Shown here piece by piece: positions 24,161 to 35,389 of a stretch of 64,000 nucleotides of DNA. Source of the DNA: Polytrichum commune. Lineage: Eukaryota > Streptophyta > Polytrichopsida > Polytrichales > Polytrichaceae. Each line of letters begins with the position of its first letter. Within the stretch, counting starts at the first letter, position 1. Location: the NCBI GenBank assembly GCA_950295325.1, contig OX485807.1, positions 43,556,440-43,620,439 on the forward strand, given 5' to 3'. The notes beneath the pieces were generated by a model. That model had not been told where the DNA came from, did not search any database, and saw nothing but the letters and a program-made list of their open reading frames with translations. Made by a program: the position numbers and the translations under genes.

Positions 24161-25200
24161 GTTCACGAACGCGCGGTCGTAAAGCACATCCCATTTCATG
24201 ATCAAATGTGCATGGGACAAACAACACATGATGTTAAAGATCACACGATACATATATTCACATTGGTGTCAAAGAACATTATACATGCATATGAAAAAAA
24301 TTGAATGATATGGATTTAAAAAATATTAGTCGCATACACAGTCGACACGATGTATGTCGTCGATTATAGGCCCAAAATACAAAAAAATACGACTTGAGAT
24401 ATACGAATGGGCGTTCGTATACCTCCCTATACATATTCCAGGAGGGTATCTTTATGAACGGCCGCGTGTATGTCACATGTTGTATTTTTTATGGCAGATA
24501 AAATTTAGATTGTAATAATTGTGGTATTTTACGGATGTACTTTCGCAAAACGTATGCCATCATACGGGTATTTGGGGCAATTGGATTGGTATACTCCATA
24601 CGAATGGCCGTTCGTAAAGCTTTGGTAGGTATCTTTATGAATGTCCATTCGTATATCATCATGACAGACTTGTATCATATATCATCATCATATTTGGGTC
24701 GATGCATAGATGTGTCTATGTATGGATGTTGTTTGGATACATAGACCATATTCACAGGTGGTATTTACAAACGACCGTTCATAAGGCTTTGGGTCATATC
24801 TTTACGAACGTGCGTTCGTATATCACCATGACATATTGTTTGGGTCTATGCATAGATGTATGTCCATCTATGGATGTTCCTAGACACATAGACCATACTC
24901 ACAGGTGGTATTTACGAACGCACGTTCGTATATCACTATGATATATTGTTTGGGTCTATGCATAGATGTATGTCTATCTATGGATATTGCTAGATAAATA
25001 GACCATACTCACATGTGATATTTACGAACGCACGTTCGTAAACTCTTAGCCATCACATGTGATTGAATCATTAATACAAATGCGTTCATTTGTGATTTAC
25101 GAACGCGCGTTTGTAAACTCTCAATCACCATATATGTTTCAACCAATACTACAAATGCGTTGATTTGTGATTTACAAACGTGCGTTTGTAAACTCTCAAC
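24161..25200. repeat. Diverged palindrome-bearing satellite (110-bp and 75-bp units)
   Basis: Many variants of the palindrome with half-site TTTACGAACG occur here (about 24802, 24911, 25021, 25096, 25171, with weaker forms from 24164 on). From 24690 to 25020 they sit in a unit of about 110 bp containing GTCTATGCATAGATGTATG (24839 and 24949). From 25021 to 25200 they sit in a 75-bp unit present three times. The array directly precedes the foldback element beginning near 25265 and is the most decayed part of the palindrome domain. Confidence 0.75.
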
Positions 25201-25655
25201 CATCATCTATGTTTGAACCAATACTACAAATGCATTGATTTGTGATTTGTGATTTATATTTGTACCATAGGTTGGTTGAAGCTTAGAAACGTTGGATCTG
25301 GATTTGGTTTGCGAAAACCACCTTTGATAAAAAACGTTAGCTAGTCATAAGGACCCGAAAACTACACTATAGGTTGTAGAAGGTTACAAATGCCAGCTCT
25401 AAGCTTATATTATGGAAACAACATCTAAAAGTTGGCCATACAGAACAAAAACGTGAGCTCGTAGGTAGTGTCCAAGACATATTTTTTAGCCTTAAACGGA
25501 AGTTTAAGGCGATCATACGTCAAAGGAGTTTTCTAGAGATGCACTAGGTTGGGAGGTGTTTTTGCAAGGCTTGGAAATGACTAGCAACAAAAGAATTAAT
25601 GTAGCAAGGAAGGACTGCAAACACCCATTAACAATGGGCTTTCATATATACGTAC

Positions 25656-26215
25656 TATGCAGCATTTGGTTGCTGCGCAGAAGTTTACGAAAATGTGGGC
25701 CGATGTTTACGAACGCCCGTTCGTAAATGTGCATCGAGGTTTACGAACGTCCGTTCGTAAATGTGGGCCGAGATTTACGAACGCACGTTCGTAATTGTGC
25801 AGCACTTAGTTTCTGCGCAGAAGCTTACGAAAATGTGGGCCGATGTTTACGAACGCCCGTTCGTAAATGTGGGCCAAGGTTTACGGCCCGTTCGTAAATG
25901 TACGCTGACGTTTACGAACGCACGTTCGTAACTATGCAGCACTTGGTTGCTGCAAAGAAGTGTACGAAAATGTGGGCCGAGGTTTACGAACGCCCGTTCG
26001 TAAATGTGCGCTGACGTTTACGAACGCACGTTCGTAACTATGCAGCACTTGGTTGCTGCAAAGAAGTGTACAAAAATGTGGGCCGAGGTTTACGAACGCC
26101 CGTTCGTAAATGTGGGCCGACGTTTACGAACGGGCGTTCGTAAATGTGGGCCGACGTTTACGAACGGGCGTTCGTAAATGTGCGCCGACGTTTACGAACG
26201 GGCGTTCGTAAAACT
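25656..26215. repeat. Left array of 22-bp palindromes
   Basis: About a dozen copies of TTTACGAACG + 2 variable bases + CGTTCGTAAA, spaced mostly 33-34 bp apart (25706, 25740, 25774 ...). They are grouped into higher-order units, each introduced by (T/G)CAGCACTTGGTTGCTGC (about 25656, 25796, 25934, 26039). Linkers read ATGTGGGCCGAGG or ATGTGCGCTGACG. The two central bases vary (CC, TC, CA, GG) while the arms are nearly invariant, suggesting selection on, or recent amplification of, the palindrome. Confidence 0.85.
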
Positions 26216-27423
26216 CCGGAATACGCGGCGGTATATGCGGTGGATATACGTTGTACGTACATGAAGTGTGTAATGTGGACGCATAGAAATGTGATATGCG
26301 CGCACTCCTACAAGTCTCTAGAGCAGTCTCTAGAGCATGCCACAAAAAAGAGCTATGGTGTGGGGGGGAAGACCTTTAAGTACTGCTCTAGGGCGATTCA
26401 AAATCCCTTGGATGCTCTTTAAAAAGCAGATTCCCGCCGCCTACCTTAACCTAACAATATGTCATTCTATCCATGCGAAACATGTATGACGCTATGTATG
26501 GAACATGTATGGCATGCATGCAACATATTGAAAATATTAATATCGCTCGCACACCTTAGGTGTTACCAAGGCCTCAGGATAAAAACATAAATACTATAAT
26601 AGTCAAATGTTATTGAAATATGATGATGCTTAACATTAAATAAATGATTTGCGACCAAGTTATGAAATCCAAGTTTTTGGGCAATTCATACCTATATGTT
26701 ACCAAGGTCTAAGTGATATATATATACACACATACATACAATGAGGTAGGAGTGGGTCAAAATTAGTTATGGAGGTCCCTAAAATTGTATATATTATATG
26801 ATTCACATCAAAACATGTCCAGAATATGCTCACTAAGTGTGTGGACACCAATAAAAAGTCGGATTAATTTGGAATGGCTTGTAAGGTAGAGGAAGGATAT
26901 GATATGAAACCATACCTAGGTATAATGTAGGTCTTAATTTAAGTGTAAACCTAGATGTGGAAAGATTGAATTAATCCGGAATGTGTGGCAAGACTGAAAT
27001 TAATTTGGAATGGTACATAAGGTAGAGTAAGCATATGAATTCAAAACATACCTAGGTCGAGTCACACTAATTGCATGTTTTTGCATCCTACGAGAAGTAG
27101 GTGCATAACTAAAAGTATTCATTTAAAGTTGAGTCTTAAGCCATGCATATTAGAATAAGATTAAGTATGGACTGTGTGATCAAAATGCACTCAACATTAT
27201 TAAGGTGAACGAGGAAGAATTCCAAACTTCACTTTTGACATAAACCAAAGTTGTATCTCAAATCCAATTTTGAATCTTGAAATGACAATCGGCATGATTC
27301 TCAATAGTTGTTATTAACCGGATGAAGCAATATCCAATCCAACCAACATTGGTAGACCAGTTGGACATGCCCACATACCACAACATGGCCACATATTTTG
27401 AATATTGGTAAGATTAAAAGATT

Positions 27424-27461
27424 TAGGGATGTAGGGTTTAGGGTTTGGGGTTAGGGTTTGT
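27424..27461. repeat. Degenerate telomere-type repeat
   Basis: Irregular copies of TTTAGGG/GGTTAGGG (TAGGGTTTAGGGTTTGGGG and neighbours), opposite in orientation to the CCCTAAA tract at 22192. Confidence 0.6.
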
Positions 27462-28254
27462 GAAAGTTGTGCATGTCCGACAGTTAATACAATAGATTAC
27501 ACACACAAACGATATTGACTACTCAATAGCCCATATTGCACTCACTTAATTATGTAGAATGCACATTTTATACTTGCCAAATATCCGATCACATGGCTCA
27601 AATACACTTAGTTCAAGTTGAAGTTAAAGTTCAATGCACTATACAAATGTTAGTTCAAGTTGACACCTAATTATATGAATTGATGACATGTTCGAAATTG
27701 AATTTCCCTCCACCTCTACTAAAATTAAGTTCACCCCCTCCCCTTAATCTCAAATTGTGTATTTTATGAAGCTAATAATGATTAGAGGAACTAATGAACA
27801 ACTTGAAAGATATTTCATTCTTGAAAACATTATATTTCAAAACACCACATGAGCATCCTTGTGGTTGGATTCTTCATCAAATTTCTACTAAATGATGTGC
27901 ATTGTTCACTACAAATTTATACTCCCTATGTACCTAATGTTTACAAAAGAACCAAATGTATAGGGACTAATAGAATGGGGAGAAAAAATTCATTTGTATT
28001 TATACTAAGCTATTCAAATCAATATGATAAACACCTATACTACATATACATAATACAAAACATGAATTAAGCATGCCTTCATTTACTTACAAATTCTACT
28101 TTTATTTTCATGCAAGAGAGTCATCGAACGTTCTTCCATCCTAACAAGTATGGACAAGGTAGTCATATGACTGCCTCCATAATATGACAACAAGTCATGT
28201 ATCGTAACTTGGATGAAACTAACACATTTCAATGGTACCAAATTCCCTCCCCAC

Positions 28255-28345
28255 CCCTATCCCATCCCATCCCAACCCAACCCATCCCATCCCATCCCAT
28301 CCCATCCCATCCCCACACCCCATCCCAGCACATCCCAACCCTTCC
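28255..28345. repeat. CCCAT microsatellite
   Basis: Runs of CCCAT with occasional CCCAA and CCACA variants. It generates a proline/serine-rich spurious open frame. Confidence 0.85.
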
Positions 28346-29169
28346 AACGTGGAGGAGGCCACGTAGCAACGATAGGGAAACCCTAGCGGCGTTGGCTACC
28401 TCCCCGCACCCCTTCTTCTCCTTTCATTGTCATGTGGAGCATAGAAAGGAGAAGCGGAACGCTGAGCACATGCGGAGCGGAGCTCTTGTCATTTCTTTAC
28501 TCATATCTTTTTTTTGTTTTGTTGGTGCGCGTGTTTGAGAGTCGCAGATTTCTTTTGAGAGTTGCAAGTTTGCTAGTAGAGAGCTTGAGAGCTACAAACT
28601 TAAAAGTTGCATACACATAAGAGTTGTTGCAAGGGTTTGTATGTAACGTGCGAGGGCTTAAGAGTGTGAGGGAAGAATGACTAATGTGAGGGTGCAGTAG
28701 ATTGAATTTACAATTTTGAGGTTTTCGAAGTTTTTCACTAAATGAGGAAGCACAAGTTTTGGATGTATACCAATTCAACGTGCATAGTGTAATCCCCCTG
28801 AACTCACTTCCTTCACATTTTGAAATTTTTTTCATTGTTGAATTCCATATGTTTTTTTCCATGTATGTTGAGCTTTGGCATGTTTTGTTTGCAAGCTTCC
28901 CCATATTTTTCGATTTAGTGTTCTCTCACAACCTGAAACTCAATTATGTTTTCATTCGGTTGTTTCAATTTTTATCGTTCTCAAGTTTTATCTTCACTTG
29001 CAGTATGCAAAGGCACCAATTCAAGAATGATAGGTATCAATCACAAACCAAAAGTGGCAAGATGCAATGGACAAATTACTGATACATATCAACCACTCCA
29101 TTATAGACCAATGCATATTTATATTTGTTTATATATGAATATAAAAACATATGTACATGCGTAAATACC

Positions 29170-30060
29170 GGAGCATGTTTACGAACGGGCGTTCGTAAAC
29201 TTTAGCGCAACAACCAAGTGCTGCACAGTTACGAACGTGCGTTCGTAAACGTCGGCGCACGTTTACGAACGGGCGTTCGTAAATCTCGGCCCACATTTAC
29301 GAACGTGCGTTCGTAAACTTCTTCGCAGCAACCAAGTGCTGCATAGTTACGAACGTGCGTTCGTAAACGTCGGTGCACATTTACGAACGGGCGTTCGTAA
29401 ACCTCGGCCCACATTTACGAACGGGCGTTCGTAAATCTCCGCCACATTTACGAACGAGCGTTCGTAAACCTCGGCCCACATTTTCGTAAAATTCTGCGCA
29501 GCAACCGAGTGCTGCATAGTTAGTAAATGTGCGCCGACTTTTACGAACGGGCGTTCGTAAACCTCGGCCCACATTTACGAACGGGCGTTCGTAAATCTCC
29601 GCCACATTTACGAACGGGCGTTCGTAAACCTCGGCCCACATTTTCGTAAAATTCTGCGCAGCAACCAAGTGCTGCATAGTTAGTAAATGTGCGCCGACTT
29701 TTACGAACGGGCGTTCGTAAACCTTGGCCCACATTTACGAACGGGCGTTCGTAAACCTCGGCCCACATTTTCATAAAATTCTGCGCAGCAACCAAGTGCT
29801 GCATAGTTAGTAATTGTGCGCCGACTTTTACGAACGGGCGTTCGTAAACGTCGGCCCACATTTTCGTAAACTTCTGCTCATCAACCAAGTGTTGCACTGT
29901 TACGAATGTGCGTTCGTAAACCTCGACGAGTATTTACAAATGCGCGTTTGTAAACCTTGGCCAACAACAAAGGTTGCATATTTACGAACATGCAATTGTG
30001 ATCTTCGGCGTAATAACCAAGGGCTGCATGTTTACGAATGCACACTCATAAACCTTGGCT
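29170..30060. repeat. Right array of 22-bp palindromes (inverse of left array)
   Basis: The same palindrome as the left array, here with linkers CTCGGCCCACA and GTCGGCGCACA (inverse of the left linkers). Higher-order units end in GCAGCAACCAAGTGCTGCATAG (six occurrences from about 29210 to 29879). Duplicated blocks around 29460-29820 are nearly identical to each other, so the array has expanded recently by unequal exchange. The outermost copies (29930-30060) are decayed. Confidence 0.85.
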
Positions 30061-30505
30061 ACATACAATGAAAATGTGCACCACCCCCCTGCTACAATAA
30101 TCAATAGGGAATAGGAGTACGTATATATGAAAGCCCATTGTTAATGGGTGTTTGCAGTCCTTCCTTGCTACATTAATTCTTTTGTTGCTAGTCATTTCCA
30201 AGCCTTGCAAAAACACCTCCCAACCTAGTGCATCTCTAGAAAAAACCTTTGACGTATGATCGCCTTAAACTTATGTTTAAGGCTAAAAAATATGTCTTGG
30301 ACACTACCTACGAGCTCACGTTTTTGGTCTGAATGGCCAACTTTTAGATGTTGTTTCCATAATATAAGCTTAGAGCTGGCATCTCTAATCTTCTACAACC
30401 TATAGTGGAGTTTTCGGGTCCTTATGACTAGCTAACGTTTTTGGTCAAAGGTGGTTTTCGCAAACCGAATTGAGATCCAACGTTTCTAAGCTTCAACCAA
30501 CCTAT

Positions 30506-32689
30506 GGTACATTTTTCAAGTCATTCTAACTACTTGCTCTAGACGTCTCCTATGAGTGTCACATTCGCGCATACCCACCCTTTCTACTTTCTAATGCATT
30601 CTTTGTTCCTACATGACAAGTTGTCCAATGCACATTTTCAATAACGACTTCAACACCTTTGTCTTGCCAACACTAAGGACTATGTTATCTTAGAAGGAGA
30701 GCAGTAATAGGAGAATGCCAACAATGAATCTACTCTTCAAATCCCTCTTTCAACACTTTGTTGCTTGTTTTCCAAGACTGTTGTCCGTCTGGACTGCCTC
30801 ACATTTCTAGGTCTAAACTTACAAGCATACACACCTTCTCTAAGAGTCTAAGCTATCTTCACATATGTGTACTAAGAGAGCCAAAAGGTTCTAGGACAAT
30901 CTTTATATACCTCAAAACAACTACCTACTAGGTGGGTCAACTTGGTAGGTTCCCACCCTGTCAAAACACTGCAACTACCTGTCCTCACGCGTTTTTGCCC
31001 TTTGTCCAGTACATGACCAACTGGCACACTGAGGTCATAAAAAATGATCAACTAGTCAAAGAAATGCAATGCTATTTAATAACTTTGGACCAACAAGTCA
31101 TTATCTGACCAACTAAATTATTAACACCAAATAATTACTACTACTGAATAAATTGCTCAGTAGTAAAACAGTAAAAACCAATTAGTGGACGTTTTAACAA
31201 TTAATTGCATTAGGGACAAATTTGACGTCAACTAGTAAACTAGCATTCTTTTGCCCTTTCGACAATTCGCGACCAACTAGTCAGTTTTTGATGGGTTGGT
31301 TTACTATGAACATTTTATGTTCTTAAAACACGGTGCTAACTTCTACCTTAACTTCTATCTTATCTATGTTTGTGCAAATAAACGAAACCACTATACATAT
31401 TTGCAAACACACATTCGTAAAAATAAGTAATGTTGATTTATAGATTACACATTACACTGATTTACGAACGGTTGTTCGTAAATATGCTACCAAAATCTAC
31501 TTTAACAATTGAGTGTGGATATACTTTATATTGTGCATAAAGTATAGTCTTGGAGAACACGGTGCCCATTTTTAAGTTCCTCATCTGTGATCTCCCAAGC
31601 CCTTGCCTCGTTCTCGGCCAAGAAGTATGCGATGAGCTAATTGACGAGAATGGTGTGCCAATGCCCAAGTTTGGTGGTCGAGGCGGAGGGCAACATTTCC
31701 TCAAGGTCTTGAGGTCCAGGTTGTGGCTAGAAGTCCCCCTATTGGAGGGAGTCCCCCACGGGAGCTGGCACATATTGAAGAACGACACATATTCGAGGCC
31801 AGTCAACAAACTTGGCTATAGTTGCAGGCCGGAGATTTTCAAAGCTATATAGGCCATTGGAGCATTACAGAGAGAAGCCACCGTAAAAGATAAGGACATG
31901 GCCGCGAGAAAAAATATAGTGGGACGTACTAGTGGGACTATAAACGCCTACAGACTCCCTAAATGTGTGTAGGGGTAGAGCATAGTGCTTGGTTATCCAT
32001 TCTATTTGAAGGTCTTCAAGACATTAATGGTATTTCCATTATGTTTGTATTTCAAACCCGTTGAATAGATTCAATTTCCAATCATTCTCCACATCTTCCT
32101 TTCCATTAGCAACAATTTGTCATTTTATACACATATGTTTTCATGTATGGTTCATTTTTTTGTTCACTTTGATGCATTTATGTTGATGATTATATCCAAT
32201 GTTATACGTATGGTATTTTAATGTTGTTAACATTGGCTCAAATTTGAAAACCACGTCCTTGAATAGTCTCAAAATCATCAAAAAGTCTCCGATTACCGAA
32301 TATAGTGTTCTAAATGAGGGCAAGTGAAATTTGGATTTAGTGGTTGTATAGGTTCACCTATCTCATTTGAGTTCCCCATGGACAACAATGCTTCCCATGC
32401 CAAATAGTTTAGTGAAGGAAAAAAACCCTAAGGAATCAATGTCATCACAAAAGTAAAACCCCCCGCATTTTATTTACTAGGAGTTGCCATCCAGAAATAA
32501 ACATTAAGCCAACATGGATGTCTATTCATAGACGTTTTTCCGTGTAATTTGGAGATGATTAGAATGTGAAAAAAAATGCTAACATGGGAAGTTTTCATGT
32601 TTTTGTTGTGTTGGAAGCTCACTAGCTTGGACTTGTGCTGTCCTGATCCGTTGCATCCATGCATATGAATTGCCATCCCGGATCAACCC
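30506..32689. other. Intergenic, no gene seen; isolated palindrome copies
   Basis: No supported gene. Isolated relatives of the palindrome occur at about 31400-31425 (decayed) and 31461-31482 (TTTACGAACG GT inverse with one change), outside the foldback. Open frames at 31462-31852 overlap on both strands and have no recognised domain. Confidence 0.45.
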
Positions 32690-33100
32690 AACCTCATACG
32701 CCCATGCCCATGCATGCTTGCCGTATGCATGCATGTCCATGCCCATCCTTAGAAGCCCCATGACCTGTCACCATGCACGTCACCTCCCTTAGGTTTCTCC
32801 CACCATACCCACTTTTTGCACTTGCAATCCTCCCACCATTCCACATTTGTTTCCTCTTTCTTTTGTCACATGTTTGCTCCCCATGCCCATGTGTACCCGC
32901 CACATGCATGTATGGCCATGCTCATGCTTATAACCCCCCCCCCCCCCCCCTTGCCCCTTGCCCCTTGCCCCTTGCCCATGCCATGCCCGCCGCCCCATGG
33001 TTTCCTCCACGATACAAAGTAACCCACCTTTTTGTACTTGGAGTCCTCCACCATTCCACATTTGTTTCCTCTATCCTTTGTCACATGTTTGATTTGGAAG
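32690..33100. repeat. Two-copy diverged tandem repeat with CATGCCCATGC-rich blocks
   Basis: The block CATTCCACATTTGTTTCCTC occurs at about 32838 and again at about 33053. It is preceded in each copy by a CATGCCCATG-rich segment (32700-32760; 32880-32930). The second copy contains a C-run of about 17 and CCCCTTG repeats (32934-32980). The overlapping open frames on both strands are by-products of this low-complexity DNA. Confidence 0.7.
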
Positions 33101-33142
33101 GAAGTCTTTGACATGTGGCCATTTTAATCTTTGTGAACGTTT

Positions 33143-33583
33143 TTGTTTCTTAGGCAAGATAGTGGGGCAATGGCCTCACAACCACCACCACTACGTCTTC
33201 TGTTCTATATGAATGGTGTTGACTCCAACCAGTGGTTACCACTCCGATTCAAACTTTGGTTGAACATAGATGAATTTGATTTTGGTAGGAGTGAATTTTT
33301 CTTGATGTTCATATATATGGCCTTCATGCTCACATTAATCATTCAATATATATTCATGAGTTCGGAAATTTTTGAAGATTGGTTTAGTTTTTGTTTGGCT
33401 TTGCAACGACACCTCGGCTTCAAACTTGACGTGCTAGTTTTAATGCCGATGTTGACTCTTAAGTCTCACTTGTCTTGGAATTGTAGAAATGTTATAAGAG
33501 CTTGTGATTTTTGCACTGAAATTATGAATACTGTGACAGCAAAAGCGACTCAAAAAGGTCCTTGGACACCTCTTGAATCTTGA
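33143..33583 (+). CDS. Unrecognised 146-codon open frame
   Basis: One of the longest uninterrupted frames outside the known genes. The product has a hydrophobic segment around residues 52-72 (FFLMFIYMAFMLTLIIQYIF), which could be one membrane span, and a Cys-containing segment near residues 113-125 (NCRNVIRACDFC). No family is recognised. It may be a chance frame, a transposon fragment or a small gene. Flanking regions give no promoter or splice evidence. Confidence 0.2.
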   Translation: MFLRQDSGAMASQPPPLRLLFYMNGVDSNQWLPLRFKLWLNIDEFDFGRSEFFLMFIYMAFMLTLIIQYIFMSSEIFEDWFSFCLALQRHLGFKLDVLVLMPMLTLKSHLSWNCRNVIRACDFCTEIMNTVTAKATQKGPWTPLES

Positions 33584-33819
33584 GTGACATGATGGAATAA
33601 TTTTTGAGAGGAGACCCCCTCAAATCTTAGCAAGTTCCTTGGGAAAAGTTGCATCTCCTCAGGGGAGTTACAGTTTGTTGTTGGGGAGTCTATTGACTTC
33701 TAATAATTGCAAGTGGGACATAAAGGAAGATGCAGCGAGCAATTTGGCAAGGTCTTCTTGGCTATGGAAGGATTGCTTGGGCCCAAGCGCCTAAACCCTG
33801 CCGAATCCGTCAAGGATAA

Positions 33820-34044
33820 TGCTGTGAGATTATCCTTGATCACTTCGACCCATCATCTTGGGGAGCTAACGACTTGCTCTACGTTCATTCTATTTCCAGG
33901 ATTTCTGAGAATGTCAAGTGGCCTAATGTTGGCTTAGTTGATCATGGTTACGTGATTCAGCGTGCCACTGCACGTTTAGTCCAGATTTATGTATGTCGGT
34001 TAGAAAGAACTTGGAAAACTACGTTACTTTGTAATGCTTCGTAG
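33820..34044 (+). pseudogene. Coding-like remnant, unrecognised
   Basis: Frame 1 from 33820 to the TAG at 34042 reads 74 residues with a protein-like composition (…HFDPSSWGANDLLYVH…, …PNVGLVDHGYVIQRATARL…). A stop at 33817 interrupts it upstream. The surrounding 33.6-38 kb is visibly richer in GC and CpG than neighbouring DNA, like the gene regions of this window. I cannot name the family; it may be an exon or a gene fragment. Confidence 0.3.
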
Positions 34045-34265
34045 CACGATCTGCAACTGGCAGTACGTTAGAATGTGTAAGGCACATCCACAATTCGTGA
34101 ACAACGTCGCAGACCAGGTCAAGAAGCATCAAGAGACCAGATGTTTTTTAGAGAGTGTACTTGGATCGAAAGTTTGGGAACAACCTTAATAATGCAAACA
34201 CACATCAAGGATACCAACTCCACAATCCTGTCCTTAATGTTGTGATCCTCAGGACTGATCCATAG

Positions 34266-34316
34266 ATGCTGCGATCTCTTTCTGATGCTGCGATCTCTTT
34301 CTGATGCTGCGATCAC
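34266..34316. repeat. Short tandem repeat, 19-bp unit
   Basis: GATGCTGCGATCTCTTTCT is repeated about 2.7 times. Confidence 0.8.
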
Positions 34317-35389
34317 ATAAAAGCATGAACTTTGATTCAGCTCAATAGCTCAATGCATGGGAATTCCACTAAATCTATATCCACCATGTGGATGACGCCA
34401 GCCTTCGATTGCTTACTGATGAGGAGAATTATTGCAGACTGTCGTCCGACTCGAAGCAACCTTGAGGCTAAAAATAATGCTCAGAAACTTGGGACTAGAA
34501 TAGTACCATATTCTGGGACTCTCTGCTGCGTAATCTCCGGGAATCAGTCAGAACAAATCTCCTAGGGCCAGTTTGAATACCAATGGGATGTTCAAGGGAA
34601 TAAACGAAGAAAGCACCAATGCATGTTGCCGAGTCGCCGACCCCGGTCCCCACTCCACTTTTAAGTTATGTTGACATAAAGCTGACCCGGTCGAAGTCTA
34701 GTTCAGCTGGGCATCTGGGAACATTACGTCACCTGTACTCATCGGGTGTGGGATAAAATACGATCCCATCACTTGGAGCTATGGAGCAATGATTTACACA
34801 TTCAAAAAGAATGGTTCTCCACTCTGGAAATCCAACTGCCAACGCAAATCCTGGACTGAACTTGGAACAGAGAAGGTGTTTCTGTGTGCTAAAAGAAATC
34901 GAAACTCTTCACTTTATATGTACTTTTTGTATGAAAGGCGCAACAAAAGACTGAGAAGCTTTAGAAACTGAGCATGTTCTTTTTACTCATTTTTCACTTT
35001 ACTGCTACTGGAAGATGCAACATCGTACAAGAGGTGAGCCACTGTGCATATCACTGTTACCTCGCAATATTCGAGAGTTGCTCCTTACACAAGCGTTGCT
35101 GTGAGCAGTACATACACATACATAAACTTATAAGTTTGTATGTGTAGTTCAACAAAAACACGTTATTAATTTGTTGCGGTTAGTGAGCTGAACCTCCCCG
35201 ATTCTGGATTACTCGCCATCGTCATCGAGAAGACGCATTCTTCAAACAATCTTGTCAAATGACAACCGTTCTGCAGGCAATTGGCATGGTTCATCGGCGA
35301 AGAGGATAGGCTAGTTTGATTTAAAATTTTCTTTCTAAATTACAATCACACTCCTTTAAGTGGGCTTAAAACAGAAACAGAGGGACGTC

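Larger units (their letters stand above)
26216..29169. other. Unique interior of the foldback element
   Basis: Single-copy AT-rich DNA with no recognisable gene. It contains a degenerate TTTAGGG tract (27424-27461) and a CCCAT microsatellite (28255-28345). Open frames of 107-135 codons at 28197-29082 overlap on both strands in a low-complexity area and show no domain. Confidence 0.5.
25265..30505. mobile_element. Large foldback-type element with palindrome-array arms
   Basis: Outer segments of about 390 bp (25265-25655 and 30117-30505) are inverse copies of each other, for example GTACCATAGGTTGGTTGAAG near 25262 against its inverse ending near 30510. Just inside each lies an array of 22-bp palindromes in matching inverse orientation (25656-26215; 29170-30060). 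The central 2.95 kb (26216-29169) is single-copy. Structured long inverted repeats built from short subrepeats are the hallmark of foldback elements (Drosophila FB; plant foldback and MULE-like types). No transposase is visible inside and no clear target duplication was found, so superfamily and exact ends are unresolved. Confidence 0.65.

Noticed and set aside
25656-26345. Open frames reading VYERPFVNVG/RTPVRK-like repeats in the palindrome arrays (also 29229-29897)
   Set aside because: They are produced by translating the 34-bp palindrome array; they occur on both strands and shift with unit length, so they are not genes.
28197-29082. Overlapping open frames of 107-135 codons on both strands
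   Set aside because: Low-complexity CCCAT and GAGAG-type DNA; no domain, no splice logic, frames overlap on opposite strands.
25656-30060. CRISPR-like look of regularly spaced short palindromic repeats
   Set aside because: Spacers are themselves repetitive and nearly identical, the context is plant nuclear DNA, and no cas genes are present.
32470-33114. Cluster of overlapping 60-112-codon frames on both strands
   Set aside because: They arise from CATGCCC and CCCCTTG tandem repeats; the periodicity explains the absence of stops.
33770-33830. LNPAESVKDNA reading resembling the lysine motif of cysteine-synthase-like enzymes
   Set aside because: Only about a dozen residues match in an overlapping frame and neighbouring residues do not fit the family.
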